Positions 18,872-28,267 are shown, counted from the stretch's first letter. The stretch: DNA of 64,000 nucleotides from Chitinophagaceae bacterium (GCA_014379345.1 JACMLY010000105.1:62001-126000), one strand, 5' to 3'. Notes: generated from the letters alone by a model not told the origin. Program-made: numbers and translations.

Positions 18872-21067
18872 ATGGCGACCAGGAAGAAAATTATTCCGGA
18901 TGAAAATCCCCCGGCATCCGAAGCCAACGCAAAAACTGCTGATCTTTTACAAAATACTGAATCGGGTCAGGGCGAGTTTATGACCACCAATCACGGTGTT
19001 CGTATCAATGACGATCAGAATTCCCTGAAAGCAGGGGAACGGGGTCCCAGTTTATTGGAAGACTTCATACTGCGTGAAAAAATTACACATTTTGATCATG
19101 AGCGAATTCCCGAGCGCGTTGTTCATGCAAGGGGTAGCGCGGCACATGGTGTTTTCAAAGTATACAAACCGTTGAGTCAGTATACCAAGGCAAATTTTTT
19201 AAATGATACCAGTGCAGAAACGCCCGTATTCGTACGATTTTCTACGGTAGCGGGATCAAGAGGATCAACAGATATGCCACGAGATGTAAGAGGCTTTGCT
19301 GTTAAATTCTACACGCAGGAAGGAAATTTTGATCTTGTTGGCAATAATATGCCCGTATTCTTTATCCAGGATGCCATCAAATTTCCCGACCTGATACATG
19401 CGGTAAAACCGGAGCCTCATAACGAGATCCCACAGGCTGCCTCGGCGCATGATACATTCTGGGATTTTGTTTCACATAATTCCGAAGCTACTCACATGAT
19501 CATGTGGCTTATGAGCGACCGGGCCTTACCAAGAAGCCTGAGAATGATGGAAGGATTTGGTGTTCATACTTTTCGTTTGGTAAATGCCGAAGGCATTTCT
19601 TCCTTTGTAAAATTTCACTGGAAACCATTACTGGGTGTTCATTCGATAGCATGGAATGAAAGCCAGAATATTTCAGGAAAGGATCCCGACTTTCACCGGA
19701 GAGACTTATGGGAGGCCATTGAATCGGGTAATTTTCCGGAATGGGAAATGGGTGTGCAAATAGTACCGGAAGCTGATGAACATAAATTTGATTTCGATCT
19801 GCTTGATCCTACAAAATTAATTCCCGAAGAGTTGGTTCCGGTGATAAGAATCGGAAAGATGACCTTAAACCGCAACCCGGATAATTTCTTTGCAGAGACC
19901 GAGCAAGTGGCGTTTCATGTTGGGCATATCGTTCCGGGAATTGATTTTACCAATGACCCATTATTACAGGGACGTATATTTTCCTACACGGATACACAAC
20001 TACTTCGCCTAGGCGGGCCTAATTTTCATGAAATTCCTATCAACCGTCCGGTTGTACCCGTACACAATAATCAGCGGGATGGATTGATGAGGCAGACAAT
20101 CAATAAGGACCGAACCAGCTACAATCCCAATTCTTTGGGAAATGGGTGTCCTTTCCAGGCGGGAGCCATGAAAGGAGGATTTACAAGTTACCAGGAAAGG
20201 ATCGATTCGAAAAAAATCAGGGAACGCAGTCCCAGTTTCTTTGATTTCTTCAGCCAGGCTACTTTGTTTTATAACTCTCAGAGCGAGCCTGAAAAAAATC
20301 ACCTGACAGATGCTCTTCGTTTTGAATTGAGCATGGTAAAAAGTATTGAGATTCGCAAAAGAATGCTGGGTATTCTGACTTATGTGGACAAAGGATTGGC
20401 TGCGCAGGTGGCCTATGGATTAGGCCTTAATATTCCTACGGATATTGGGTTGATCAATCATGGGATACCGGCAGATGCAGATCCGCAAACATATCAACCC
20501 ATCATTAAAGAAGGCGCCCTTACCAAATCGGCTTCATTAAGCATGGCCAACAATGTGCTGGACTCCATTAAAACACGGAAGGTTGCTATACTTGCAGCTG
20601 ATGATGTGAATAAAGATTCGTTGATGACTGTAAAAAACGCCTTGCTTGCTGAAGGTGCTGTTGTAGAAATTGTTGCTCCGAGGCTGGGAACAATACGCAG
20701 CACGAAAAATGAAGAGATTTCTGTTGATAAAAGCCTTCTTACTACACCGTCGGTGCTCTACGATGCTGTATATGTTCCCGGCGGAACGAATAGCGTTGCC
20801 ACTCTGGCTGCCGACGCGGATGCAGTGCATTTTTTAAATGAGGCATACAAGCATTGTAAGCCAATAGCTGCAGACCAGGACGCTGTACAGATGTTAGAAG
20901 CAACTTATTTTTCCAAAAAACTTCCGGAAAATAATAATGATGACACCGTTATCAGGGAAGGAGTTGTTTTGGGAAATGATGCTGCATCCATTTCAACACA
21001 ATTTATAAAGGCAATGAAAATGCATCGTTTCTGGGAGCGGGAAAAACCAAGGAAAGTGCCCGCGTAG
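18872..21067 (+). CDS. katE: Large-subunit catalase, HPII type, with C-terminal DJ-1/PfpI-like domain
   Basis: 731 residues, the size of HPII-type catalases. The active-site His85 (VVHARGSAAHG), Asn158 (DLVGNNMPVFF) and haem-ligand Tyr372 (RIFSYTDTQLLRLG) are all at the spacing of E. coli HPII. His349 sits where HPII has the His that forms the His-Tyr cross-link. After residue about 570 a flavodoxin-like glutamine-amidotransferase-fold domain follows (KVAILAADDVNKDSL, VYVPGG), as in all large-subunit catalases. It breaks down hydrogen peroxide in the cytoplasm. It is co-transcribed, by spacing, with the DUF892 gene at 18244 and is followed by a hairpin at 21106. Confidence 0.96.
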   Translation: MATRKKIIPDENPPASEANAKTADLLQNTESGQGEFMTTNHGVRINDDQNSLKAGERGPSLLEDFILREKITHFDHERIPERVVHARGSAAHGVFKVYKPLSQYTKANFLNDTSAETPVFVRFSTVAGSRGSTDMPRDVRGFAVKFYTQEGNFDLVGNNMPVFFIQDAIKFPDLIHAVKPEPHNEIPQAASAHDTFWDFVSHNSEATHMIMWLMSDRALPRSLRMMEGFGVHTFRLVNAEGISSFVKFHWKPLLGVHSIAWNESQNISGKDPDFHRRDLWEAIESGNFPEWEMGVQIVPEADEHKFDFDLLDPTKLIPEELVPVIRIGKMTLNRNPDNFFAETEQVAFHVGHIVPGIDFTNDPLLQGRIFSYTDTQLLRLGGPNFHEIPINRPVVPVHNNQRDGLMRQTINKDRTSYNPNSLGNGCPFQAGAMKGGFTSYQERIDSKKIRERSPSFFDFFSQATLFYNSQSEPEKNHLTDALRFELSMVKSIEIRKRMLGILTYVDKGLAAQVAYGLGLNIPTDIGLINHGIPADADPQTYQPIIKEGALTKSASLSMANNVLDSIKTRKVAILAADDVNKDSLMTVKNALLAEGAVVEIVAPRLGTIRSTKNEEISVDKSLLTTPSVLYDAVYVPGGTNSVATLAADADAVHFLNEAYKHCKPIAADQDAVQMLEATYFSKKLPENNNDDTVIREGVVLGNDAASISTQFIKAMKMHRFWEREKPRKVPA

Positions 21068-21486
21068 AAAGGAGCAGGCAATAAAAAGTCTTTTGATATA
21101 ATTTTGGTTGGATCATTCTATAATGATCCAACCATCACTTTGTAGGCATACTGCTAAAACGATCAGTTTGAGTTTTGCCATGTGCACAAACCCGCAATCC
21201 GATTCATTGATTTGTTTCATAACAATTCATTCAAATCCGATTGCAACATCTTACTGTCGCTTCCGCGTTAAGGTATAAAACTACTGATGTCTCGTGAATT
21301 CGTGTAGATAGATACAGCAAAGAACTTATTTTTAATGGGGAATTCTTTGCCTAGTGCGCTATTTCATACACTAAAATTGCCTGTTTGTTTAATCAGATCC
21401 CGAAATAATTGAGATTATTTAACAGTAATCGACAGGCATAGAATTTAAGGCGCACACAGAATACTCTCCCTGATCAATTATTGTAA
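21068..21486. other. Intergenic region between katE and the sigma-factor gene
   Basis: 419 bases. The left end carries the katE terminator (21106-21133). The rest is A+T-rich and holds AATCCGATT twice (near 21194 and 21234), but no open frame of gene-like character and no clear promoter word. The promoter of the sigma-factor gene should lie in the right-hand part. Confidence 0.4.
21106..21133 (+). terminator. Hairpin after katE
   Basis: GGTTGGATCATT at 21106-21117 pairs perfectly with AATGATCCAACC at 21122-21133 across a four-base loop, about 40 bases after the katE stop. It has no long T run, so efficiency is uncertain. Confidence 0.7.
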
Positions 21487-21978
21487 ATGCAACCCACCGT
21501 TAAAAAGCTTTCATTGCATGTCAGTGAACATTCAGTTGTTGCCCCCCACGCAGAGCAGGAAATTATCTTTCAGATCACAGAAAAGAATACAATCGTATTC
21601 GGCAATCTTTATGATCATTACGCCCCGGTATTGATGGGGATTTTAATCAGGATGAATTTGAACAAAGAATCGGCCGGTCTCATTTTAGAACGCGTTTTTA
21701 AAAGCATCTGGAACCGTCCTTCCGATTTATACCATATGGATGATAAACTATTTACCCGGTTGCTGTTCATTACAAAAAGAGAAGTTTTCATGGAATTGAA
21801 AGAAAAGAAAAACTTTATTAAAAAGCATATTTCTTCTCTTCCTCTTTCTGAGCGTACTTGCTTCGAACTTGTTTGCGTATATGGCTTCACCCCTGCCCAG
21901 GTGACCCTTTTAACTAAAATACCTGTCGGTCGGGTGAGAGAATGTCTTGAAAACGGAATGCGAAAATTCAATAAATGA
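21487..21978 (+). CDS. ECF-like RNA polymerase sigma factor
   Basis: 163 residues, typical for small sigma-70-family factors. Region 2 is recognisable around FGNLYDHYAPVLMGILIRMNLNKESAGLIL and KSIWNRPSDLY. Region 4 is the C-terminal helix-turn-helix LPLSERTCFELVCVYGFTPA followed by IPVGRVRECLENGMRKF. The linker LFITKREVFMELKEKKN is short, as in the ECF group. No anti-sigma gene is adjacent; a helicase gene follows 82 bases downstream on the same strand. The targets are unknown. Region 2 is diverged, so its promoter-melting function is less certain than the general fold. Confidence 0.78.
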   Translation: MQPTVKKLSLHVSEHSVVAPHAEQEIIFQITEKNTIVFGNLYDHYAPVLMGILIRMNLNKESAGLILERVFKSIWNRPSDLYHMDDKLFTRLLFITKREVFMELKEKKNFIKKHISSLPLSERTCFELVCVYGFTPAQVTLLTKIPVGRVRECLENGMRKFNK

Positions 21979-22047
21979 TAATTCGCAAACAATTTCCCTG
22001 TTGCCGCTTTAGAAAAGTTAAATAACCTGGCCCACTTGCAACTTTTG

Positions 22048-22055
22048 TACATTTG
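22048..22055 (+). promoter_or_regulatory. Candidate -7 promoter element of the helicase gene
   Basis: TACATTTG matches the Bacteroidota sigma-ABfr -7 consensus TAnnTTTG exactly. It ends five bases before the ATG at 22061, so transcription from it would give a nearly leaderless mRNA. A clear -33 TTTG is not seen, which lowers the confidence. Confidence 0.45.
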
Positions 22056-22060
22056 CGCCG

Positions 22061-23392
22061 ATGCAAAAGAAAAATGATCCTGTTGAAAATATATTGTCGA
22101 ATTTAAAAATCGATGCACTCAATGAAATGCAGCTTGCTTCACTTGATGCTATCGAACACCAACCAGAGCTGATCTTGTTGTCCGCCACCGGTTCAGGAAA
22201 AACGCTTGCTTTTCTATTGCCTTTGGTAAACCAAATTGATACAAATGCAAAAGAAACCAAAGCAATTATTATAGTTCCCTCTCGGGAACTTGCCCTACAA
22301 ATTGAACAGGTTTTCAAAGCAATGAGAACGGGTTTAAAAGTGACCTGCTGTTATGGAGGACATTTAAGAGAGACGGAAGAAAATAACCTCAAACAACCAC
22401 CCGCAGTATTAGTAGGCACCCCCGGCAGGTTGGCTGATCATATCAGAAGAGGGAATATCACAACCGGGTCAATTACTACATTGGTACTCGATGAATTTGA
22501 TAAGTCACTGGAGCTTGGTTTTTTGGAAGAGATGTCATTCATTACGGGATCATTAACTTCATTGAAAAAAAAGATATTGACCTCTGCTACAGACGCCGTG
22601 GAAATACCGGCATTTATTGGCTTGAAGAATCCGGCCCGGCTGAATTTCTTATCAACAATCAATGAAGGATCTGCTGGTCTTACGATACAAACTGTTCTAT
22701 CGGATGAAAAAGACAAACTGGGTACACTTTTCAAATTGATCTGTTACGTGGGTAGCCGGTCGATGATCGTATTTTGTAATCATCGTGAGTCGGTTGAACG
22801 TACCAGCGAATCACTTTTGCAAAAAGGGATCATGAATGAGTTTTACCATGGAGCATTGGAACAACAACAACGCGACAGCGCCCTGTGCAAGTTCAGGAAC
22901 GGCAGTACAAATGTGTTAATTACAACGGATCTTGCTTCGCGTGGACTCGACATTCCCAATATCAGATATATTATCCATTACCATTTACCGCATACTGAAG
23001 AAGCTTTCATTCATCGCAATGGACGAACCGCCCGAATGGATGCCAGTGGTACCGCTGTCCTGATATTATCTCCGGAAGAAAAAATTCCCGGCTATATCGA
23101 TGATGCCACTGTAGAAGAAATAAAACTGCCCGAAACTGTAACCCTGCCTGAAAAGCCGAAATGGATAACTCTATTCATCGCTGCAGGCAAGAAAGACAAA
23201 GTAAATAAAATTGATATTGTGGGGTTTTTATCGAACAAGGGCCAGTTAAAAAAGGAAGACATAGGATTAATAGAGGTAAAAGATTTTTTTTCTTTTGTGG
23301 CCATTCGAAAATCTAAAGCAAGTCATACCGTACAGTTGATCAAAAATGAAAAAATCAAAAACAAGAAAGTAAAAATAGAAGTGGCCAAATAG
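22061..23392 (+). CDS. DEAD-box ATP-dependent RNA helicase, DbpA-like
   Basis: 443 residues. Motifs appear in order: Q-motif region LNEMQLASLDAI, Walker A ATGSGKT (42-48), Ia PSRELALQI, GTPGRLADHI, motif II DEFD (144-147) instead of DEAD, motif III as TSAT, TTDLASRGLDIP and motif VI HRNGRTARM. The last 75 residues (KWITLFIAAGKKDKVNKIDI to the basic tail KIKNKKVKIEVAK) match the DbpA RNA-binding domain, which in E. coli targets helix 92 of 23S rRNA. A role in large-subunit ribosome assembly is therefore likely. The change of Ala to Phe in motif II is unusual but keeps the catalytic Asp-Glu and final Asp. Confidence 0.9.
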   Translation: MQKKNDPVENILSNLKIDALNEMQLASLDAIEHQPELILLSATGSGKTLAFLLPLVNQIDTNAKETKAIIIVPSRELALQIEQVFKAMRTGLKVTCCYGGHLRETEENNLKQPPAVLVGTPGRLADHIRRGNITTGSITTLVLDEFDKSLELGFLEEMSFITGSLTSLKKKILTSATDAVEIPAFIGLKNPARLNFLSTINEGSAGLTIQTVLSDEKDKLGTLFKLICYVGSRSMIVFCNHRESVERTSESLLQKGIMNEFYHGALEQQQRDSALCKFRNGSTNVLITTDLASRGLDIPNIRYIIHYHLPHTEEAFIHRNGRTARMDASGTAVLILSPEEKIPGYIDDATVEEIKLPETVTLPEKPKWITLFIAAGKKDKVNKIDIVGFLSNKGQLKKEDIGLIEVKDFFSFVAIRKSKASHTVQLIKNEKIKNKKVKIEVAK

Positions 23393-23434
23393 TGGCACGA
23401 AGAATGTTTTAATTTCTTTTACTAATTTAAAAAC

Positions 23435-23662
23435 ATGGCAACAACAAAAATTACAGTCAACAGCAATGGATCTCTTAAGATTGAAGGCGATTTTGAAATC
23501 GTAGACAAAAATGGCAATGTGTATGATCTGGGTGGAAGAGATGTGGTTTCAATCTGCCGTTGTGGTCTTTCCAATAATAAACCTTTTTGCGATGCTTCGC
23601 ACAAAGGACATTTTGAACATGAGGCAATCGCATTTAATTTACCTCCTAAAAAACAAGCATAG
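23435..23662 (+). CDS. CDGSH iron-sulfur domain protein
   Basis: 75 residues, a complete single CDGSH domain. The cluster-binding motif is CRCGLSNNKPFCDASH: three Cys and one His hold a 2Fe-2S cluster, as in mitoNEET-type proteins. The usual Gly of CDGSH is Ala here, which is tolerated in bacterial members. It could act in electron transfer or in cluster or iron handling in the cytoplasm. It lies 42 bases after the helicase gene and just before an inverted repeat. Confidence 0.92.
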   Translation: MATTKITVNSNGSLKIEGDFEIVDKNGNVYDLGGRDVVSICRCGLSNNKPFCDASHKGHFEHEAIAFNLPPKKQA

Positions 23663-23695
23663 TTTTTTAAGGCATTGTTGACCACTCCTCTTCGA

Positions 23696-23761
23696 TTCTC
23701 GCAAAGGCGCGAAGCCGCAAAGAAATGTGTTCACTTTGCGCATTCGCGCCTTTGCGAGAAC
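23696..23761. repeat. Inverted repeat built of 8-bp words
   Basis: TCTCGCAAAGGCGCGAAGCC then GCAAAG on the left is the inverse of CTTTGCGCATTCGCGCCTTTGCGAGAA on the right, spacer about 11 bases. The words are variants of CGCAAAGG. It sits between two same-strand genes and ends five bases before the ATG of the HAD gene. A related element lies at 51771. Confidence 0.88.
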
Positions 23762-23765
23762 TTTT

Positions 23766-24413
23766 ATGGAAAAAATAAAAGCCATAATATTTGATTTGGA
23801 CGGAACGCTGGCGGATACACTTCCCCTGTGCATTGAGGCTTTCAGAAAATCAGTGGAACCGATCGCTCAAAGAAGTATAACGGATGAAGAGATCATAGCC
23901 ACATTTGGTCCATCTGAAGAAGGAACAATAATGAAGCTGGTACCGGATCATTATGAAAAAGGAATTGCTGACTACCTGCGCTTTTATGAAGAGCTCCATC
24001 ATAAATGTGAAAAGCCATTTACAGGTATGGCTGATATTCTGAAAAAACTAAAAACCAGGTACATAAAACTTGCCATGGTAACCGGCAAAGGAAGATATAG
24101 TACGGCGGTTTCTCTGAAGCAATTCGGTATGACTGATTTATTTGAGATCATTGAAACAGGATCACCGGAAGGTCCCCGAAAAGCTGAAGGAATACAGTAT
24201 GTGATAGATCAATGGACAGATATCAAAAAAACCGAAATGATTTATGTTGGAGATGCACCCGGCGATATCATTGCCAGCAAACAGACCGGTATTCCTGTAG
24301 TTGCCGCAGCCTGGGCCGGCACTGCTGAACCGGAAAAATTAATACCATTAAAGCCCGAAGCGATTTTTTACAATATTGCCGAATTTTCAGAATGGCTTCA
24401 AACAAATACCTGA
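23766..24413 (+). CDS. HAD-superfamily phosphatase (phosphoglycolate-phosphatase-like)
   Basis: 215 residues from the ATG at 23766; the ATG at 23727 would start inside the inverted repeat. Motif I is FDLDGTLADT with nucleophile Asp10 and acid Asp12. Motif II is MVTGK, the motif III Lys lies near RKAEG, and motif IV is YVGDAPGDI. The helical cap between motifs I and II (residues about 20-85) is of the type found in Gph and beta-phosphoglucomutase relatives. The substrate is a small phosphorylated metabolite that cannot be specified. A terminator follows at 24429. Confidence 0.88.
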   Translation: MEKIKAIIFDLDGTLADTLPLCIEAFRKSVEPIAQRSITDEEIIATFGPSEEGTIMKLVPDHYEKGIADYLRFYEELHHKCEKPFTGMADILKKLKTRYIKLAMVTGKGRYSTAVSLKQFGMTDLFEIIETGSPEGPRKAEGIQYVIDQWTDIKKTEMIYVGDAPGDIIASKQTGIPVVAAAWAGTAEPEKLIPLKPEAIFYNIAEFSEWLQTNT

Positions 24414-24428
24414 AACGGAAAAAAATAC

Positions 24429-24480
24429 GGCGTTTGTATTCCGGGGTATTGTGTTTTAAGGTGACAAACGCCATTTTTTT
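24429..24480 (+). terminator. Intrinsic terminator after the HAD gene
   Basis: GGCGTTTGT at 24429-24437 pairs with ACAAACGCC at 24464-24472 and is followed directly by ATTTTTTT. The loop is about 26 bases. Confidence 0.75.
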
Positions 24481-24516
24481 AAACCCTGATCGGTAAGTTT
24501 TTCTTATCTTAATTTA

Positions 24517-25539
24517 ATGATTTCCCGCAGATCATTTCTTCATTCCTCTGTGCTTGTTGTTGGTGGAACGATGACAGGAGCAAGCCGTTTTTTATCGGAC
24601 ACTGATATAGCAATGACAGTAAATGGTCCGATAGCGGCAGGGGATATGGGCCTTTCACTAATACACGAACATATTCTGGTTGATTTTATCGGTGCTGACC
24701 AATATGATCCCAATAGGTGGAACCATGACGATGTGATTAAGAAGGCGTTGCCTTATTTGGAGCAATTAAAAGCCATGGGGTGCAAAACACTGGTTGATTG
24801 TACACCCAACTATCTTGGACGTGATGTGATCCTATTAAAAAAGCTGAGTACGCAAAGCGGTTTACAGATCATTACGAATACCGGCTACTACGGTGGTTCG
24901 GTCAATAAATTTCTACCTGCACATGCTTTTACAGAAACCGAATTTCAGCTGGCTGAACGCTGGATCAAAGAACATACGGAAGGAATTGAGAGAAGCAGGA
25001 TTTATCCTGGCTTTATTAAAATAAGTGTGAATGACAGCCATCTTTCTGATATTTCAAAAAAACTGATCCGGGCCGCAGCTCATTGTCATCTAAAAACAGG
25101 ACTTACCATTGCTTCTCATACAGGACCCGCTATCCCTGCTTTCGAAGAAATAGAAATACTAAAACAGCTTGGTGTTTCACCTGCTGCATTTATCTGGGTT
25201 CATGCACAAAACGAAAAGGACTGGAATCAATATATACTGGCAGCTAAGCAAGGTGCCTGGGTAAGTTTAGATGGGCTCAATGAAAATAATATTGACGATT
25301 ACGTAAAAATGCTGGCATTTCTGAAAAAAGAGAACCTAATGCCCCAGGTGTTGGTATCTCATGATGCGGGATGGTATGAGCCTGGTAAGGCGGATGGCGG
25401 AAATTTCAGGGGGTACACGACCCTTTTCGAAAAATTGATACCTGCATTAAAGCAAAATGGGTTTGTTGAAAAAGATTTACAGCAACTGCTGCAGCTTAAT
25501 GCGGCAAAGGCTTTTTCCATTAAAGTAAGAACAGCATAA
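24517..25539 (+). CDS. Phosphotriesterase-family metal-dependent hydrolase, Tat-exported
   Basis: 340 residues. The N-terminus MISRRSFLHSSVLVVGGTM carries a twin-arginine export motif. The amidohydrolase metal site of the PTE family is complete: His50 and His52 (LIHEHILVDF), Lys168 (GFIKIS, the carbamylated bridging Lys), His201 (ASHTGPA), His229 (WVHAQNEKDW) and Asp283 (LVSHDAGWYEPG). Members act as lactonases or phosphotriesterases; relatives with a Tat signal in Bacteroidota are of unknown substrate. The binuclear site is assembled in the cytoplasm before export, consistent with Tat. It stands alone, with a weak hairpin after it (25559-25620, AAGGTCTT and AAGACCTT). Confidence 0.88.
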   Translation: MISRRSFLHSSVLVVGGTMTGASRFLSDTDIAMTVNGPIAAGDMGLSLIHEHILVDFIGADQYDPNRWNHDDVIKKALPYLEQLKAMGCKTLVDCTPNYLGRDVILLKKLSTQSGLQIITNTGYYGGSVNKFLPAHAFTETEFQLAERWIKEHTEGIERSRIYPGFIKISVNDSHLSDISKKLIRAAAHCHLKTGLTIASHTGPAIPAFEEIEILKQLGVSPAAFIWVHAQNEKDWNQYILAAKQGAWVSLDGLNENNIDDYVKMLAFLKKENLMPQVLVSHDAGWYEPGKADGGNFRGYTTLFEKLIPALKQNGFVEKDLQQLLQLNAAKAFSIKVRTA

Positions 25540-25651
25540 TTTTTTGATTTTCTCCCGAAAAACATATAAGGTCTTTTCATGGTATGGATTTATCCCGATG
25601 CTACAAGACCTTCTAGGTTTTGGCGAAAGGTTCAAAATAAATTATCAGCGA

Positions 25652-26617
25652 TCATACCGCCATCTGAATAACTTTGTTATCCTTTTTATCTTTTTCAGGC
25701 AACCATTTATTCAACAATTTTTCGATAAGCGGTACAAAAGGGAAAAAAAGCAGCACGCCACCTATATTGAATATCATGTGAGCGTTTGCAATCTGCTGCT
25801 CCATGGGTGCTCCTGAAGAAATGATCTTAATAAACTGAACATAAAAAGGAAATATCAATAACCCGATACAAATACTGATGAAATTAAAGAACAGGTGAAA
25901 GATGCCCGACTTAACCGCCTGCCTGTTTGATCGAATCGTAGCCAGCAATGTATCCGAGCAGGTTCCCAATTCTGCGCCCAGCATCACTGCTATTCCTGCA
26001 GGTAAGGTAACAAGCGCCTTTTTTGCAAGTGTGATCACCATTCCTACCGTAGCGGAAGAAGATTGAATGATCAGGGTAACGAAAGCCCCTATTCCTGCTC
26101 CTTTCACCGGGTTTTCCAATTGTAGCATCCAGTTTACGAATTGAGGTTGATCGCGCAAAGGCTCAACCGCTCTTTCCATCGTATATAATCCAAAAAAGAG
26201 AATACCAAAATACATAAGCACTTTAGCCGGTTTTGTGACCTTCTCATTTTTTACAAAAATACTCAGTAGTAGACCTATAAAAATAGGGATGGGAGAAAAT
26301 TGGCCGATATCCAGCGCAATGATCTGGCTGGAAAAAGTGGTACCGATATTAGCCCCCATGATAATACCCAACGACTGCCGGAATGTCAACGCTTTTGCAT
26401 TCACTAAAACAATGGTCATGATGATGACTGCGGAAGAAGAATCAAGTACAACAGTAATGATAGTACCTGTAAGTATAGCCGTAAAAAGATTTCTGGTACA
26501 ATAGCTGAGCCATTTTTTGGCCTTATCACCCAGCAGATCCTTCAACGTATCTGAAAGATTATTGATCGCGAACAGAAACAAACCCAGCCCACCAAGTACC
26601 ATTAAAATAATTTCCAT
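25652..26617 (-). CDS. Na/Pi-cotransporter-family membrane protein
   Basis: 321 residues with about eight membrane helices. It has the paired signature of the NptA/PNaS family: an inverted repeat with VLDSSSAVIIMTIVLVNA in the first half and LIIQSSSATVGMVITLA in the second. The first half has Asp where the family usually has Gln (QSSS). The protein ends soon after the last helix, so it lacks the C-terminal PhoU-like domain of longer bacterial members. It probably couples sodium to export or import of phosphate or a related anion. The short form and the Asp make the substrate uncertain. Confidence 0.88.
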   Translation of the reverse strand: MEIILMVLGGLGLFLFAINNLSDTLKDLLGDKAKKWLSYCTRNLFTAILTGTIITVVLDSSSAVIIMTIVLVNAKALTFRQSLGIIMGANIGTTFSSQIIALDIGQFSPIPIFIGLLLSIFVKNEKVTKPAKVLMYFGILFFGLYTMERAVEPLRDQPQFVNWMLQLENPVKGAGIGAFVTLIIQSSSATVGMVITLAKKALVTLPAGIAVMLGAELGTCSDTLLATIRSNRQAVKSGIFHLFFNFISICIGLLIFPFYVQFIKIISSGAPMEQQIANAHMIFNIGGVLLFFPFVPLIEKLLNKWLPEKDKKDNKVIQMAV

Positions 26618-26666
26618 ATGCCAGGTTTACAGCTTAATAAAATACAATCTGACCTATGATTTCATT

Positions 26667-26730
26667 TTGCCACGAATTCCACGAATTACCACGAATTAAA
26701 AATTCGTGGTAATTCGTGGAATCGTAGCAA
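26667..26730. repeat. Inverted repeat with a 3-base loop
   Basis: Three tandem copies of a word like CCACGAATT on the left (26667-26697) face AATTCGTGG copies on the right (26701-26730), forming a hairpin of about 28 pairs. It lies between two leftward genes, 17 bases after the stop of the 26747 gene on its strand, and could act as its terminator. Confidence 0.9.
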
Positions 26731-26746
26731 GGTAAAGTATTGAAGG

Positions 26747-28267
26747 TCATAATTTCTTCGGAGCATAAATTTTTATCACTCCGTCATTCTCAGAGCTTAT
26801 TATCAGCAGGCTTTGCTGATTTGGACTATCCTTTGCCGGTATGAACAATACGCCTTCGGGGCCGTCACCGGTTTTTAAAATTTGCAAAAAAGAGGGATAT
26901 ACCGGGTTCGTAACATCGTAAATGGCAACTGCATCTGCCCTTTCTAATCCGACAAACGCCAAATTCTTTTTACCCACAAACCCCAGTGCTATACCTTCCG
27001 GCTCTACACCTTTGTCATCGCTTCTTCCATCATCGTAGAACAAAGGTTCAACAGCTTTTCGATCCAATTCATTCTTACTGTCGTATACCAATGCGCCTGT
27101 ATATCCATTCCAAACGCTAAATGATCTTGCACCGAATGAATACAAGGCCTCATATTTATTATCCTTGCCTTCATCTCCCAGGGTTGCAGTAACATTCAAT
27201 CTACCCAATTGCTCCGGCAATAATAATGCGGCGGCATTGGGAAAAGCGGCAGCATCCAATGTTAATGACCCAACGCGTTTAGCTTCATTGAACGCATTGT
27301 ATTCTCTGACATCTCCTTCATTTGCGGTAAACAAATAAGGAATTCCTTTATCATGTAAAACGGCAATAGCATCGGGCTGGTACATTCCTTTAACCGGCCA
27401 TTTATTAAAAGTAATCTTCGAATCCCTATCACTTGGATCAATCGCGTTTGGTTCTATATTATAATTTTTAAACCCAAGCGGAAATATGGCAGTGACCGAT
27501 TTAGACTGCAAATCAATTTTCGCAATCGCATTGTTTTCCTGCAAGGTTACCCAGGCAATGCGCGAATCATCCGAAACAGCTACATATTCCGGCTCCATAT
27601 CCTGTGCAAAACTGGCATTAGGTCCGAAGACTCTTAATCCCTTTCTTTGCAGATCTGACTGCAGGCCTTGGAAAGAAGAAAAATCAATGTTCACAACGGA
27701 AAACTGCTCTCTAACACTAATAACAGATACTGTACCCAATGGATCATTTTTATAATCAGTATCCGGTTCTCCTTCATTGGCCGTCAGGATATATTTTCCA
27801 TCAGGGCTAAAGGTGATCATGTCGGGTAATGCGCCTACTGCGATCACTTTTACAACCGAGTAATCACTTGTTTTGAAAACCACGACTTTGCCTGGTTCCT
27901 GTTTGTTAACTGATTCAATAGCAGCAGCCAGTAATCCATCATGCACAGCAACGCTATTCACCAGACCACCGTATTTGACCACATCGATACTGGCGATGAC
28001 AGCAAGGCTTGAAACATTCTGGAGGCCGATCACATCAATTTTATTTGTAGTGCTATTATTCACAACAAATAATCTCTTTGTTTTCGGATCATACGCAGAA
28101 ATTTCGGCGGCTCCCGCTTCACCTATATCGAGGGAGGCGATCTCGCTAAAAGCCGAAGGATCTTCTTTGGTATTCTTTTCATGATCTTTAAAGTGACTGA
28201 GATCAAATTTTGAACAGGAAAAAATACCGAAGCATGCAAACGCCAGCAAAAGGTTCTTGTAATTCAT
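26747..28267 (-). CDS. Choice-of-anchor-I lipoprotein (beta-propeller)
   Basis: 506 residues from the ATG at 28267, selected because it opens a lipoprotein signal (MNYKNLLLAFACFGIFSC, Cys18); an upstream ATG at 28312 would place 15 charged residues in front. The mature chain is a propeller with PDMITFSPDGKYILTANEGE, DMEPEYVAVSDDSRIAWVTL, YLFTANEGDVREYN, VEPEGIALG and GPEGVLFIP, the signature of choice-of-anchor-I proteins, often annotated as alkaline-phosphatase-like. No catalytic site is known for this fold. Location is expected to be the outer membrane or cell surface. The inverted repeat at 26667 follows its stop. Confidence 0.85.
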   Translation of the reverse strand: MNYKNLLLAFACFGIFSCSKFDLSHFKDHEKNTKEDPSAFSEIASLDIGEAGAAEISAYDPKTKRLFVVNNSTTNKIDVIGLQNVSSLAVIASIDVVKYGGLVNSVAVHDGLLAAAIESVNKQEPGKVVVFKTSDYSVVKVIAVGALPDMITFSPDGKYILTANEGEPDTDYKNDPLGTVSVISVREQFSVVNIDFSSFQGLQSDLQRKGLRVFGPNASFAQDMEPEYVAVSDDSRIAWVTLQENNAIAKIDLQSKSVTAIFPLGFKNYNIEPNAIDPSDRDSKITFNKWPVKGMYQPDAIAVLHDKGIPYLFTANEGDVREYNAFNEAKRVGSLTLDAAAFPNAAALLLPEQLGRLNVTATLGDEGKDNKYEALYSFGARSFSVWNGYTGALVYDSKNELDRKAVEPLFYDDGRSDDKGVEPEGIALGFVGKKNLAFVGLERADAVAIYDVTNPVYPSFLQILKTGDGPEGVLFIPAKDSPNQQSLLIISSENDGVIKIYAPKKL

